Source of the DNA: Larkinella sp. C7
Lineage (GTDB): Bacteria; Bacteroidota; Bacteroidia; Cytophagales; Spirosomataceae
DNA: 64,000 bases
Direction of reading: 5' to 3'
Assembly (NCBI RefSeq): GCF_006149005.1
Contig: NZ_VBSL01000017.1
Location: 1-64,000, forward strand
Shown: positions 26,794 through 34,404 of the stretch, piece by piece
Position numbering within the stretch: the first letter of the stretch is position 1
Layout of the letters: each line of letters starts with the position of its first letter
Translations under genes and position numbers: made by a program
The notes under the pieces: generated by a model
What the model saw: only the letters and a program-made list of their open reading frames with translations
Database searches by the model: none
What the model was told of the DNA's origin: nothing

Positions 26794-26860
26794 AAATGCT
26801 GAATATCAAATGTAAAAAAACAACCCAAGACCGCACTTTTACATCTGATATTCAGCATTT
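26794..26860. repeat. Intergenic inverted repeat (24-nt arms, one mismatch)
   Basis: Arms 26794-26817 and 26837-26860 are complementary except for one base, with a 19-base loop. Words such as AATGCTGAATATCA and ATGTAAAA resemble the vocabulary of the repeats at 19-94 and 55645-55749. It lies just after the permease stop and before a separate classical terminator. Confidence 0.8.
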
Positions 26861-26890
26861 TACATTTACAATACCCTTATTGTGATGTTG

Positions 26891-26926
26891 AAAAGGCCTA
26901 AAACTCTACCCAGTTTTAGGCCTTTT
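26891..26926. terminator. Rho-independent terminator after amino acid permease
   Basis: 15-bp perfect stem (26891-26905 with 26912-26926), 6-base loop, followed by T-rich TTATT. The A-run on the other side makes it look bidirectional. Confidence 0.85.
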
Positions 26927-26948
26927 TATTAAATGACCCCTTGCTTTG

Positions 26949-26969
26949 CCAAAGTTTTCCCAACTTTGG
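26949..26969 (+). promoter_or_regulatory. Small hairpin in leader of CstB-like gene
   Basis: CCAAAGTT-TTCCC-AACTTTGG, 8-bp perfect stem with 5-base loop, ending 18 bp before the ATG at 26988. It could be an operator half-site pair or an mRNA structure near the ribosome site. Function unproven. Confidence 0.35.
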
Positions 26970-26987
26970 GCACGGAAATGAATCGTG

Positions 26988-28361
26988 ATGATAATCGAAC
27001 AACTTTATACCGGATGCCTGGCTCAGGGAGCCTATTATATTGAAAGTGAGGGCGAAGCTGCCGTGATCGACCCTTTGCGTGAAACCGCTCCTTACCAGAA
27101 AAAAGCCGAACAGAATGGTGCCCGGATCAAATACGTGTTTGAGACGCATTTCCACGCTGATTTTGTTTCCGGTCATGTTGATCTGGCCAAAAAGACGGGC
27201 GCGACGATTGTCTACGGCCCAACCGCACAAACCCGTTTTGAGTCCCATCATGCGCAGGATGGTGAAGTGTTCAAGCTCGGTAAACTATCCATCATAGCCT
27301 TGCACACTCCGGGTCACACGCTGGAATCGACTACGTATCTACTGGTGGATGAAAACGGCAAAAACCACGCGATTTTTACCGGCGATACACTGTTCATCGG
27401 CGACGTGGGTCGTCCCGATCTGGCCATCAAAGGCAATCTGACCGAGCAGGATCTGGCCGGAATGCTGTATGAAAGCCTTCATGCGAAGATTATGCCGCTG
27501 GAAGATGACGTCATCGTGTATCCGGCGCACGGGGCCGGATCGGCTTGCGGGAAGAACATGAGCAAAGAAACGACGGATACGCTCGGGAATCAGAAGCGGT
27601 TTAACTACGCACTGCGTGCACAAACGAAAGAGGAGTTTATCAAGGCCGTACTCGACGGGTTAACCACAGCACCGGCGTATTTTGCGGAAAATGCCCGGCT
27701 CAACAAGGAAGGCTACGAAGCCATCGACGACGTCATGGAACGCGGCCATCAGGCTCTGTCGCCGGAGGCTTTTGAAGCGGCCGTCAACGAAACCGGTGCG
27801 TTGGTACTCGACGTCCGCGACGCGCCGGACTTTGCAAAAGGCTTTATTCCCAACGCGATCAATATTGGGCTAGACGGCCAGTTTGCCCCCTGGGTGGGTG
27901 CCTTGATTTCGGATTTGAAACAACCCATCGCGCTCGTTACCGCCGTTGGTGAAGAAGAAGAGGCCGTTCGGCGACTGGCCCGCGTGGGCTACGATCATAG
28001 CATCGGCTACCTGGAAGGCGGTTTTTCGTCGTGGCAAAAAGCCGGCAAAGAAGTGGATGCCATCGACTCCGTCTCAGCCGGTGCGTTTGCTCAACAGCAT
28101 GGCAAAGGAATCGTCGTGGATGTTCGTCGGCCCGATGAGTTTGCCGTCGAACACGTTCGGAATGCCAGGAACTGGCCGCTCGATACGCTGAATGAGCACC
28201 TGACGGAAGCGGACAAAACCGAGCGGTTATACATCCACTGTGCGGGCGGTTACCGCTCGATGGTGGCGGCTTCGATCCTGAAAGCCAGAGGGTTCGACAA
28301 CCTGGTGAATGTGGAAGGGGGAATTGCAGCCATTAAGAAGACCACGGTACCGACGGATTAA
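26988..28361 (+). CDS. MBL-fold hydrolase with two rhodanese domains (CstB-like persulfide dioxygenase)
   Basis: 457 aa from ATG 26988 (a GTG lies one codon earlier). Residues ~1-240 are a metallo-beta-lactamase fold of the glyoxalase II/ETHE1 group: THFHADFVSGH metal motif, HTPGHTLEST, FTGDTLFIGDVGRPDL, and VYPAHGAGSACGKN. Residues ~260-350 form a rhodanese fold with no catalytic Cys (VTAVGEEEEA where the loop should be); residues ~360-455 form a second one with an intact loop, CAGGYRS. This order (dioxygenase, dead rhodanese, active rhodanese) is that of CstB, which oxidises low-molecular-weight persulfides to thiosulfate. A role in sulfide detoxification is therefore likely but inferred. 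Confidence 0.88.
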   Translation: MIIEQLYTGCLAQGAYYIESEGEAAVIDPLRETAPYQKKAEQNGARIKYVFETHFHADFVSGHVDLAKKTGATIVYGPTAQTRFESHHAQDGEVFKLGKLSIIALHTPGHTLESTTYLLVDENGKNHAIFTGDTLFIGDVGRPDLAIKGNLTEQDLAGMLYESLHAKIMPLEDDVIVYPAHGAGSACGKNMSKETTDTLGNQKRFNYALRAQTKEEFIKAVLDGLTTAPAYFAENARLNKEGYEAIDDVMERGHQALSPEAFEAAVNETGALVLDVRDAPDFAKGFIPNAINIGLDGQFAPWVGALISDLKQPIALVTAVGEEEEAVRRLARVGYDHSIGYLEGGFSSWQKAGKEVDAIDSVSAGAFAQQHGKGIVVDVRRPDEFAVEHVRNARNWPLDTLNEHLTEADKTERLYIHCAGGYRSMVAASILKARGFDNLVNVEGGIAAIKKTTVPTD

Positions 28362-28421
28362 CGGGAACGTTTCGTGACAACCCATCGCCAGGCGATTTTT
28401 AACGGGTTCATGGAGTGAAAA

Positions 28422-28862
28422 TTATTGGGCTTTTTCAACTCGATCCACATACATAGAGAGATTTGGGAGTCCTGTAAAAGAGGTTGAAAGTTTATCCTCG
28501 ACAATTTTACCCCAAACCCGATAGGCACGTGGTGGATTTAGATACGTTTCTTTTGTATAGGTAGGTGGCAGCTCTTGTACCTTATTTATACAATAATCGC
28601 AAAGCAGAATGGCTGCCACAGGAGTTCTCTGACCAATGCGTATAGCATCTTTCAAAACGAATCCCCATCCAGAAAATTCTGGAGGGCCGCTTAAATCAGC
28701 GGGCGCGTTTTCAAGATATTGAATGTATTGATATCGATTTTTATCCTGGTCACAGCAGGTACCATCCCAACAGTCGGGTTTAGGCTCTTTTTGGCAACTG
28801 GATGTACTCGTTGATACGAGAATACACATTGCCAGGAATACGAGAAGTTGGATCGCTTTCAT
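28422..28862 (-). CDS. Hypothetical lipoprotein, 146 aa
   Basis: Not recognised. The N-terminus MKAIQLLVFLAMCILV leads to a lipobox-like TSSC (Cys ~23), so it is probably lipid-anchored. The mature part is Cys-rich near its start (DCWDGTCCDQD) and has another pair (LLCDYC), suggesting disulfides or metal binding. The C-terminal PPRAYRVWGKIVEDKL is compatible with an OB-like or small beta fold. Base composition is more AT-rich than neighbours. It lies 50 bp downstream of nuoK, where nuoL would be expected. Confidence 0.65.
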   Translation of the reverse strand: MKAIQLLVFLAMCILVSTSTSSCQKEPKPDCWDGTCCDQDKNRYQYIQYLENAPADLSGPPEFSGWGFVLKDAIRIGQRTPVAAILLCDYCINKVQELPPTYTKETYLNPPRAYRVWGKIVEDKLSTSFTGLPNLSMYVDRVEKAQ

Positions 28863-28912
28863 ACTTGATTTCAGCGTGATGGGAATGATCCGTGGTACAG
28901 AAAAAAGGTCGC

Positions 28913-29221
28913 TTACTTCTTCAGCTCATTCATTTCATCCAGTTGAACCGTGTTGAAATGGCGGTATACCTGCAAAATAATCGCCAGGGCGATAGCCGCT
29001 TCGGCGGCTGCGACAATCATCACAAACAGGCTGAATAGCTGCCCCTGCAACCGAACCGGGTCGTGTTGACTGAACGCAATCAGGTTCAGGTTTACCGCAT
29101 TCAGCATCAGTTCGATGCCCATCAGAACCATAATCGCGTGGCGTTTTAAAATCACAATCGCCAGCCCAATGCTGAACAAGGCGGCTCCCACGAGCAGAAA
29201 CAGGCCGGAATTGATTTCCAT
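28913..29221 (-). CDS. nuoK: NADH-quinone oxidoreductase subunit K
   Basis: 102 aa from ATG 29221 (MEINSGLFLLVG); an upstream GTG would overlap nuoJ and add non-conserved residues. Three helices; ILKRHAIMVLMGIELMLNAVNLNLIAF contains the conserved membrane Glu of the proton path (in GIELMLNA). Membrane subunit of complex I. It follows nuoJ with 7 bp between. No nuoL follows; the next gene is an unrelated lipoprotein. Confidence 0.95.
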   Translation of the reverse strand: MEINSGLFLLVGAALFSIGLAIVILKRHAIMVLMGIELMLNAVNLNLIAFSQHDPVRLQGQLFSLFVMIVAAAEAAIALAIILQVYRHFNTVQLDEMNELKK

Positions 29222-29228
29222 CGGTTCG

Positions 29229-29753
29229 TTATTTAGTTCGGGATGAAGCCGCAATGGTCGTGGCACCAATCAGTGCCACCAGCAGCAGAACGCCCGCTAT
29301 TTCGAACGGGATGAGGTATTCGGTCATCAACTGCCGCCCAATCGTATCGACCGTCGATCGGTATGAAGGTTCGCCCTGATTCAGCAAGACGAAATTTCCC
29401 CGCACCAGTGCCCGGTACAACACGCTGAAAATACCACCCGCCACCAGTAAGGCCCACAGCCAGCTCCGGTGTTTGGTCAGAATGAAGTTCGGTTCCGTAT
29501 AATCGGTTTTGGCGGTATCGGTTTTGTGCGTTAGCATAACCCCGAAAATGATCAGTACCAGCACTCCGCCCACGTAAATCATGATTTGCGAAACGGCCAG
29601 AAAATCGGCACCGGCCAGCACGAACAGCCCTGCAACGCCCAGTAGCGTCAGCAGCAGAAAAAAGGCGGCATACAACACATTTTTGGTCAGCAAAACCGCC
29701 AGGGCCGATCCGAGCGTGAAGAGGACGAATAAATAGAAAACGATCTGAACCAC
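29229..29753 (-). CDS. nuoJ: NADH-quinone oxidoreductase subunit J
   Basis: 174 aa, start GTG 29753 (MVQIVFYLFVLFTLGSALAV). Five predicted helices; NVLYAAFFLLLTLLGVAGLFV and FLAVSQIMIYVGGVLVLIIFGVML are the conserved helices 2-3 of complex I subunit J. The C-terminal IPFEIAGVLLLVALIGA is also typical. It lies 24 bp downstream of nuoI and 7 bp upstream of nuoK, one transcript. Confidence 0.95.
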   Translation of the reverse strand: MVQIVFYLFVLFTLGSALAVLLTKNVLYAAFFLLLTLLGVAGLFVLAGADFLAVSQIMIYVGGVLVLIIFGVMLTHKTDTAKTDYTEPNFILTKHRSWLWALLVAGGIFSVLYRALVRGNFVLLNQGEPSYRSTVDTIGRQLMTEYLIPFEIAGVLLLVALIGATTIAASSRTK

Positions 29754-29777
29754 TGCTGTAACGGATTTACCGGATGA

Positions 29778-31058
29778 TTAGGGTTGTTCTTTGGGTGGTA
29801 GCTTCGGTTTCAGCGTCGGCCGAAAAACCGGGCGCGGCTTTGGCGCTTCGTCCGGTTTTTGTTCATCGACGGGCGGTTCTGAGTCCGCCGGTGTGGTTGG
29901 CAGTTCTGCAACCGTTTCTGTCGGCTTCGATTCCGCAACGGGCGGAGCCGGGGCGGTTTTCGGTTTTAAGGTTGGCCGGAAAACCGGCTTGGCTGCCACC
30001 GGCTTCGGCTCTTCAGGTTTGGCTGGCTCCGACGAAACCGCTTCCGCCGGTTTCACTTCTTCGGCTGTCGGGGCGGTTTTTGGTTTTAAGGTTGGTCGGA
30101 AAACGGGCTTTGCCGCGACCGGTTTGGCTTCTTCAGCCGGTTTTTCCAGGCCTTCCATCGCAATCTTTTCCGCTTCGTCCGGGGTTACGTCGGTCAGCGG
30201 GTGTTCAGCCACCGAACCCGCCGAATTTTGTTCCGTCAGCGGTTTTTCTTCCTCTTTCGGCGGTTGAGAAGGCGTTTTCAGCGTTGGCCGGAAAACCGGA
30301 CGTGGTCTAGGCGTTGGCGGTTCTGCCACCGGCGTGGTTTCAGCCGCTTCAATAGACGGTTCCGGTGTAACGGTTGGCTCAGCAGGCGGTTCGGCCGGTT
30401 TGGGAGCGGGCTTCATGCCGGGCCGGAAGACCGGTTTTTTCGGCGTGTCCAGCGTCGGCGAAGGGGCTGGAGCGGCTTTGGCAGCGGCCTGCTGTGCCTT
30501 CATTGCTTCTTTCTCCAGCACAAACTGTTCGTACAACCTTCGTTTTTCATCCGCCTGTTCGGGCGTCAGGTTGGCATAATGGTAGGTCATGTTGCCCAGC
30601 TCAAACTCGCTGAAGTCGTAGGTCTTCGTCATCGTCAGGCACTCGGTCGGGCAAACCGTCGTGCAAAGGCCACAATAGCAGCACTTGGCCATGTCGATGT
30701 CGAACTTGCCCGCATACAGCCGAATCGGTGAACCATCCGACGCCTTTCCGACTTCCTCCGTCGCCTTAATCGCATCGATGGTGATGCAATCGACCGGGCA
30801 CACTTTGACGCACTTATCACAGACGATGCAGTCGTCCATTTCGTTGTGGAGCCGGTAGCGGCCATTGTCCGGCACCTGGAGCGTCTCAAACGGGTATTGC
30901 AGCGTGACAATGCCCGTGTCCTGCCCGAAATAATCCGTTTGCTGGACATTGATCGGTTTCCGGCTCTGGCGGGCATCCAGCAAATGCCGAAACGTGAGCT
31001 TCAGCCCTGTCAGCGTCGTTTGGATACCTTCCTGTATGTCTTTAAAATACTGGCTCAT
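29778..31058 (-). CDS. nuoI: NADH-quinone oxidoreductase subunit I with long repeat-bearing C-terminal extension
   Basis: 426 aa from ATG 31058 (MSQYFKDIQEGIQT). Residues 1-~185 are an ordinary NuoI: two 4Fe-4S motifs, Cys77-80-83-87 (CIVCDKCVKVCP) and Cys126-129-132-136 (CCYCGLCTTVCP), carrying electrons to the quinone site. Residues ~186-426 are extra: low-complexity, rich in Pro, Ala, Lys and Glu, with five copies of PVFRP at 209, 254, 318, 358 and 410, mostly in the form PVFRPTLKPK. The tail is in frame, codon use looks like the core, and the stop falls right after the last repeat. Function of the tail unknown; perhaps a cytoplasmic tether. Confidence 0.93.
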   Translation of the reverse strand: MSQYFKDIQEGIQTTLTGLKLTFRHLLDARQSRKPINVQQTDYFGQDTGIVTLQYPFETLQVPDNGRYRLHNEMDDCIVCDKCVKVCPVDCITIDAIKATEEVGKASDGSPIRLYAGKFDIDMAKCCYCGLCTTVCPTECLTMTKTYDFSEFELGNMTYHYANLTPEQADEKRRLYEQFVLEKEAMKAQQAAAKAAPAPSPTLDTPKKPVFRPGMKPAPKPAEPPAEPTVTPEPSIEAAETTPVAEPPTPRPRPVFRPTLKTPSQPPKEEEKPLTEQNSAGSVAEHPLTDVTPDEAEKIAMEGLEKPAEEAKPVAAKPVFRPTLKPKTAPTAEEVKPAEAVSSEPAKPEEPKPVAAKPVFRPTLKPKTAPAPPVAESKPTETVAELPTTPADSEPPVDEQKPDEAPKPRPVFRPTLKPKLPPKEQP

Positions 31059-31063
31059 TTTGT

Positions 31064-31140
31064 GTAGAAGAAAGAAGTTAGAATAGAGAATAAAGACATT
31101 GGCGCTAAGCAATCTGCTCTTTCTTCTTTCTTCTAACCTC
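31064..31140. repeat. Purine/pyrimidine inverted repeat between E1 gene and nuoI
   Basis: An AGAAGAAAGAAGTTAGAA-type arm near 31066-31085 faces a TTCTTCTTTCTTCTAACC-type arm near 31121-31139, with a couple of mismatches. The right arm overlaps the E1 stop codon. It occupies the whole 74-bp gap and may separate the two transcripts. Confidence 0.5.
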
Positions 31141-33556
31141 TTTTCTCTCCATATAATTTCGGAAAACGGGCCGGTTCGGCTTCATTCATCAGTTCATACA
31201 CCACATCAAAAACGTCTTCGGCACTGGGTTTGGAGAAATAGTCGCCATCGGAACCGTAGGCTGGGCGGTGTGCTTTGGCCGACAGCGTCCGGGGAGCCGA
31301 ATCGAGATAGCGGTAAGCATTTTGTTTTTCAATCACCTCCTGCATCATGTAGGCCGAACCGCCCCCCGGAAAATCTTCATCGGCAAACAACACCCGGCTG
31401 GTCTTCTTAATGGATTCCACAATGGAATGCGACCGGTCGAACGGCAGCAAGGTCTGTACGTCGATCACCTCGGCCTCAATGTCGAACTGGCGAAGCTGCT
31501 CGGCGGCTTCCAGCACAATCCGGCACATCGATCCATACGTCACAATGGTAATGTCGGAACCTTCGCGCAGGATTTCGGGAACGCCGAGGGGCAGACAAAA
31601 TTCGTCCAGATTCTGCGGCAACCGTTCTTTTAGCCGGTAGCCGTTCAGGCATTCGACCACCAGGGCCGGATCGTCGCCTTTGATGAGGGTATTGTAAAAA
31701 CCGGCGGCCTGGGTCATGTTGCGGGGTACCAGAATGTGTAAACCGCGTAAACTATTGACCATCGCGCTCATGGGTGAGCCCGAGTGCCAGATGCCTTCCA
31801 GCCGGTGGCCGCGCGTTCGAATGATCAGTGGCGCTTTCTGACCGCCTTTGGTGCGGTAATGCAGTGTGGCCAGATCATCGGTGAGCGTCGCCAGGGCGTA
31901 AAAAATATAATCGAAATACTGAATCTCAACGATGGGTTTCAGGCCCCGCATGGCCATGCCGATGCCTTGTCCAATGATGCTGGTTTCACGAATCCCGGTG
32001 TCGGTGATGCGCAGGTCGCCGTATTTTTCCTGCAAACCGGCAAAGCCCTGGTTCACATCGCCGATCAGCCCGACATCTTCGCCCAGGGCCACCACGCGCG
32101 GGTCGCGGCCGAAGAGGCTGTCGAAATACCGTTGCATCAATTGGTAGCCGTCGATTAGCTGACTTTCATCCGTATAGCGGGCTTCTACCGGCGTTACGTT
32201 CAGCGGTGAGTCCGGCGACTGGCTGTATAAATGCGAACTATAGCGTTCTTCGTTTTCGGCGGTGGTGCGCTCCAGCCAGGCCAGCAGACCCTGTTTGGCT
32301 TCCGACTCGTCGGTTCGTAAATACCGCAAAGCCCTTTTTACCGCCGTCGTCGCATCCCGCCGGATCGGCACGTGGGTGGTGCGCAACTGGTCGCGGATCC
32401 GGGCAATCGGCTCACCCTGCCGGGCGGTTTCGGCGGCCTGTTGCAGCAGCAGCATGGCCTCGTCAAAATCACCTTTTAAGGAGGCCAAATAGGCATTCCA
32501 GGCTTCCTGACGGGCCACTTTGGTGACCCGGGCGGCTTCACGTTCGATGGTATCCAGCTCGTCGTGACTGGCGTATCCGTTTTCGAGAATCCATTGGCGA
32601 AACTGCCGGTTGCAATCGTGCTGGCGTTCCCATTCCAGGCGTTCGGGGGTTTTGTAGCGTTCGTGCGAACCGGACGTGGAATGGCCTTGTGGTTGGGTAA
32701 CTTCCTGAACATGAACCAATACCGGAACGTGTTCTTCCCGGCAAATGCGGGCGGCTTTCTGGTAGGTTTCCACCAGGGCCGGATAGTCCCAGCCTTTCAC
32801 GGTCAGAATTTCAATGCCTTTTTCGGTATCGGTTCGTTGAAAACCGGCCAGGGCTTTCGAAATGCTGGCTTTTGTTGTCTGGTATTCTACCGGCACGGAG
32901 ATGCCATAGCCGTCATCCCAGACCGACATCAGCAGGGGAACCTGCAAAACCCCGGCGGCATTCATCGTTTCGAAGAACATGCCCTGCGAAGTCGAAGAAT
33001 CACCGATGGTTCCGAAAATAATTTCGTTACCATTTCGGGAGAACGTCGTCAAAAGATGTAGATGGGGGTTCTGACGATACAGCCGCGATGCGTAGGCCAG
33101 CCCAATTGATCTTGGAATCTGGCCTGCCGTCGGGGCAATGTCACCCACGGAATTGTAAAGTTCGGTTTGATTGCGCCAGAGACCTTTTTCGTCGAGCCAG
33201 CGGGTGGCATAATGGCCGTTCATCTGGCGGCCCGCCGAGTTAGGGTCAGCTTCGATGTCGGTGTGGGCGTAAAGCTGGGCGAAGAATTCGGTCCACCGAA
33301 GTTCGCCGAGTGCTGTCACAAAGGTTTGATCCCGGTAATAGCCGGAACGAAAATCACCGGCTTTGAAGGCATGAGCGGCTGCAAGCTGGGCAATTTCCTT
33401 GCCGTCGCCGAAGATGCCGAATTTGGCTCGTCCACCCATCACCTCGCGTCGGCCCAGGAGGCTGGCGTGGCGGCTTTCACAAGCCAGTCGATAATCTTGC
33501 AGGATTTTTTCCTGCGTCAGCGTATCGGTCGTATTCAATTGTTCGTTTGCAATCAC
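31133..33556 (-). CDS. Fused E1 alpha/beta 2-oxoacid dehydrogenase (thiamine-dependent)
   Basis: 807 aa, GTG start at 33556 (MIANEQLNTTD). N-terminal ~370 residues are the E1 alpha part: GYYRDQTF, TPP motif region GTIGDSSTSQGMFFE, and SVWDDGYGISV. Residues ~480-800 are the beta part: VVALGEDVGLIGDVNQGF, DTGIRETSIIGQGIGMA, and HSGSPMSAMVNSLRGLHIL. Such fused E1 chains in Bacteroidota are annotated as branched-chain or general 2-oxoacid dehydrogenase components that hand the acyl group to a lipoyl E2. No E2 or E3 gene is in the window. A polypurine/polypyrimidine inverted repeat separates it from nuoI. Confidence 0.92.
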   Translation of the reverse strand: MIANEQLNTTDTLTQEKILQDYRLACESRHASLLGRREVMGGRAKFGIFGDGKEIAQLAAAHAFKAGDFRSGYYRDQTFVTALGELRWTEFFAQLYAHTDIEADPNSAGRQMNGHYATRWLDEKGLWRNQTELYNSVGDIAPTAGQIPRSIGLAYASRLYRQNPHLHLLTTFSRNGNEIIFGTIGDSSTSQGMFFETMNAAGVLQVPLLMSVWDDGYGISVPVEYQTTKASISKALAGFQRTDTEKGIEILTVKGWDYPALVETYQKAARICREEHVPVLVHVQEVTQPQGHSTSGSHERYKTPERLEWERQHDCNRQFRQWILENGYASHDELDTIEREAARVTKVARQEAWNAYLASLKGDFDEAMLLLQQAAETARQGEPIARIRDQLRTTHVPIRRDATTAVKRALRYLRTDESEAKQGLLAWLERTTAENEERYSSHLYSQSPDSPLNVTPVEARYTDESQLIDGYQLMQRYFDSLFGRDPRVVALGEDVGLIGDVNQGFAGLQEKYGDLRITDTGIRETSIIGQGIGMAMRGLKPIVEIQYFDYIFYALATLTDDLATLHYRTKGGQKAPLIIRTRGHRLEGIWHSGSPMSAMVNSLRGLHILVPRNMTQAAGFYNTLIKGDDPALVVECLNGYRLKERLPQNLDEFCLPLGVPEILREGSDITIVTYGSMCRIVLEAAEQLRQFDIEAEVIDVQTLLPFDRSHSIVESIKKTSRVLFADEDFPGGGSAYMMQEVIEKQNAYRYLDSAPRTLSAKAHRPAYGSDGDYFSKPSAEDVFDVVYELMNEAEPARFPKLYGEKRG

Positions 33557-33738
33557 AGAACGGCCACAGTTTTAGAGGTTCCAGTTAGCTCGATTAATTG
33601 CCTGTTCAAGGGTTTGTTGGTGGTTTTCAGGGTGATATCTAAAACCGATGATCATTGAACAAACAAAGTAACTCCGGCGATCGGAGTAAAAATAATATAA
33701 AGTTTGACAGCTTTCAAAAAAACGATTTTTTGACTTTC

Positions 33739-33767
33739 TTTGTTAAGCGAACATATGCCGTAATTTG
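33739..33767 (+). promoter_or_regulatory. Candidate promoter of DUF1573 gene
   Basis: TTTG at 33739-33742 and TAATTTG at 33761-33767, 18 bp apart, approximate the Bacteroidota -33/-7 pair, one base short in the -7 box. Downstream, TGGCAAAC is repeated at 33770 and 33785, 15 bp apart. The 305-bp divergent gap 33557-33861 otherwise holds no gene. Confidence 0.4.
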
Positions 33768-33861
33768 CCTGGCAAACTTTTATTTGGCAAACCTTTTGTA
33801 GTATATACCTAGGATTGTAACGTAGTTTACCCGTTTGTTTGTAACTAAATTTTAAAAAGAA

Positions 33862-34320
33862 ATGAAAAAGGCTTTTTCACTAATCGTGGTATTTTTTGCC
33901 ATTACGACCATTGCTTTCGCTCAGAAAGGCGTTATTAAATTCACCAAAGAGTCGCATGACTTCGGCAAGGTTCCACAAGGTACGCCCGTTACCTACACGT
34001 TTGAGTTTACCAACACCGGCACTGACCCCGTGGTGATCTCGAACGCCCAACCTTCCTGTGGTTGTACAACGCCTGACTGGACCAAGAGCGCCGTTTTGCC
34101 CGGTCAGAAAGGATTTGTGAAAGCCACGTACAATGCGGCTTCGATGGGTTCATTCAACAAGAACGTGACCGTGGTGAGCAATGCAGAACGGGCATCGATT
34201 CCCCTGAACCTGACGGGTGAAGTAACCGCCAAAGAAGGTGCTTCTACCGCTGCCGCGACACCAGCCGCTGCTCCTGCCGCAGAAAAAAGCAAGAAGAAGA
34301 GCTCGAAAACTTCGCGCTAA
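33862..34320 (+). CDS. DUF1573 domain protein, secreted
   Basis: 152 aa. A signal peptide (MKKAFSLIVVFFAITTIAFA) is followed by an Ig/ASPM-like DUF1573 domain: SHDFGKVPQGTPVTYTFEFTN, the Cys-x-Cys block PSCGCTTPDW, and FNKNVTVVSNAERASIPLNL. The C-terminal ~30 residues are an Ala-rich then Lys/Ser-rich tail. Such proteins are common and often highly expressed periplasmic or surface proteins in Bacteroidota; function unknown. It is a single-gene transcript with its own promoter region and a strong terminator. Confidence 0.88.
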   Translation: MKKAFSLIVVFFAITTIAFAQKGVIKFTKESHDFGKVPQGTPVTYTFEFTNTGTDPVVISNAQPSCGCTTPDWTKSAVLPGQKGFVKATYNAASMGSFNKNVTVVSNAERASIPLNLTGEVTAKEGASTAAATPAAAPAAEKSKKKSSKTSR

Positions 34321-34346
34321 TACGCAAACGAAGACCATTCGATACT

Positions 34347-34386
34347 GCCAAAAAGGCATCCTGCAAACGCAGGATGCCTTTTTGGC
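34347..34386. terminator. Strong bidirectional terminator between DUF1573 and LptD-like genes
   Basis: 18-bp perfect stem (34347-34364 with 34369-34386), 4-base loop AAAC, with internal AAAAA/TTTTT runs and TTTT after it. It serves both convergent genes. Confidence 0.92.
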
Positions 34387-34404
34387 TTTTATAAACCGGT
34401 TTCC

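Noticed and set aside
29850-30460. Repeated DNA pattern that at first looks like a short tandem-repeat or CRISPR-like array
   Set aside because: Repeats are in the nuoI reading frame, unequally spaced and differ in length; they encode the PVFRP motifs.
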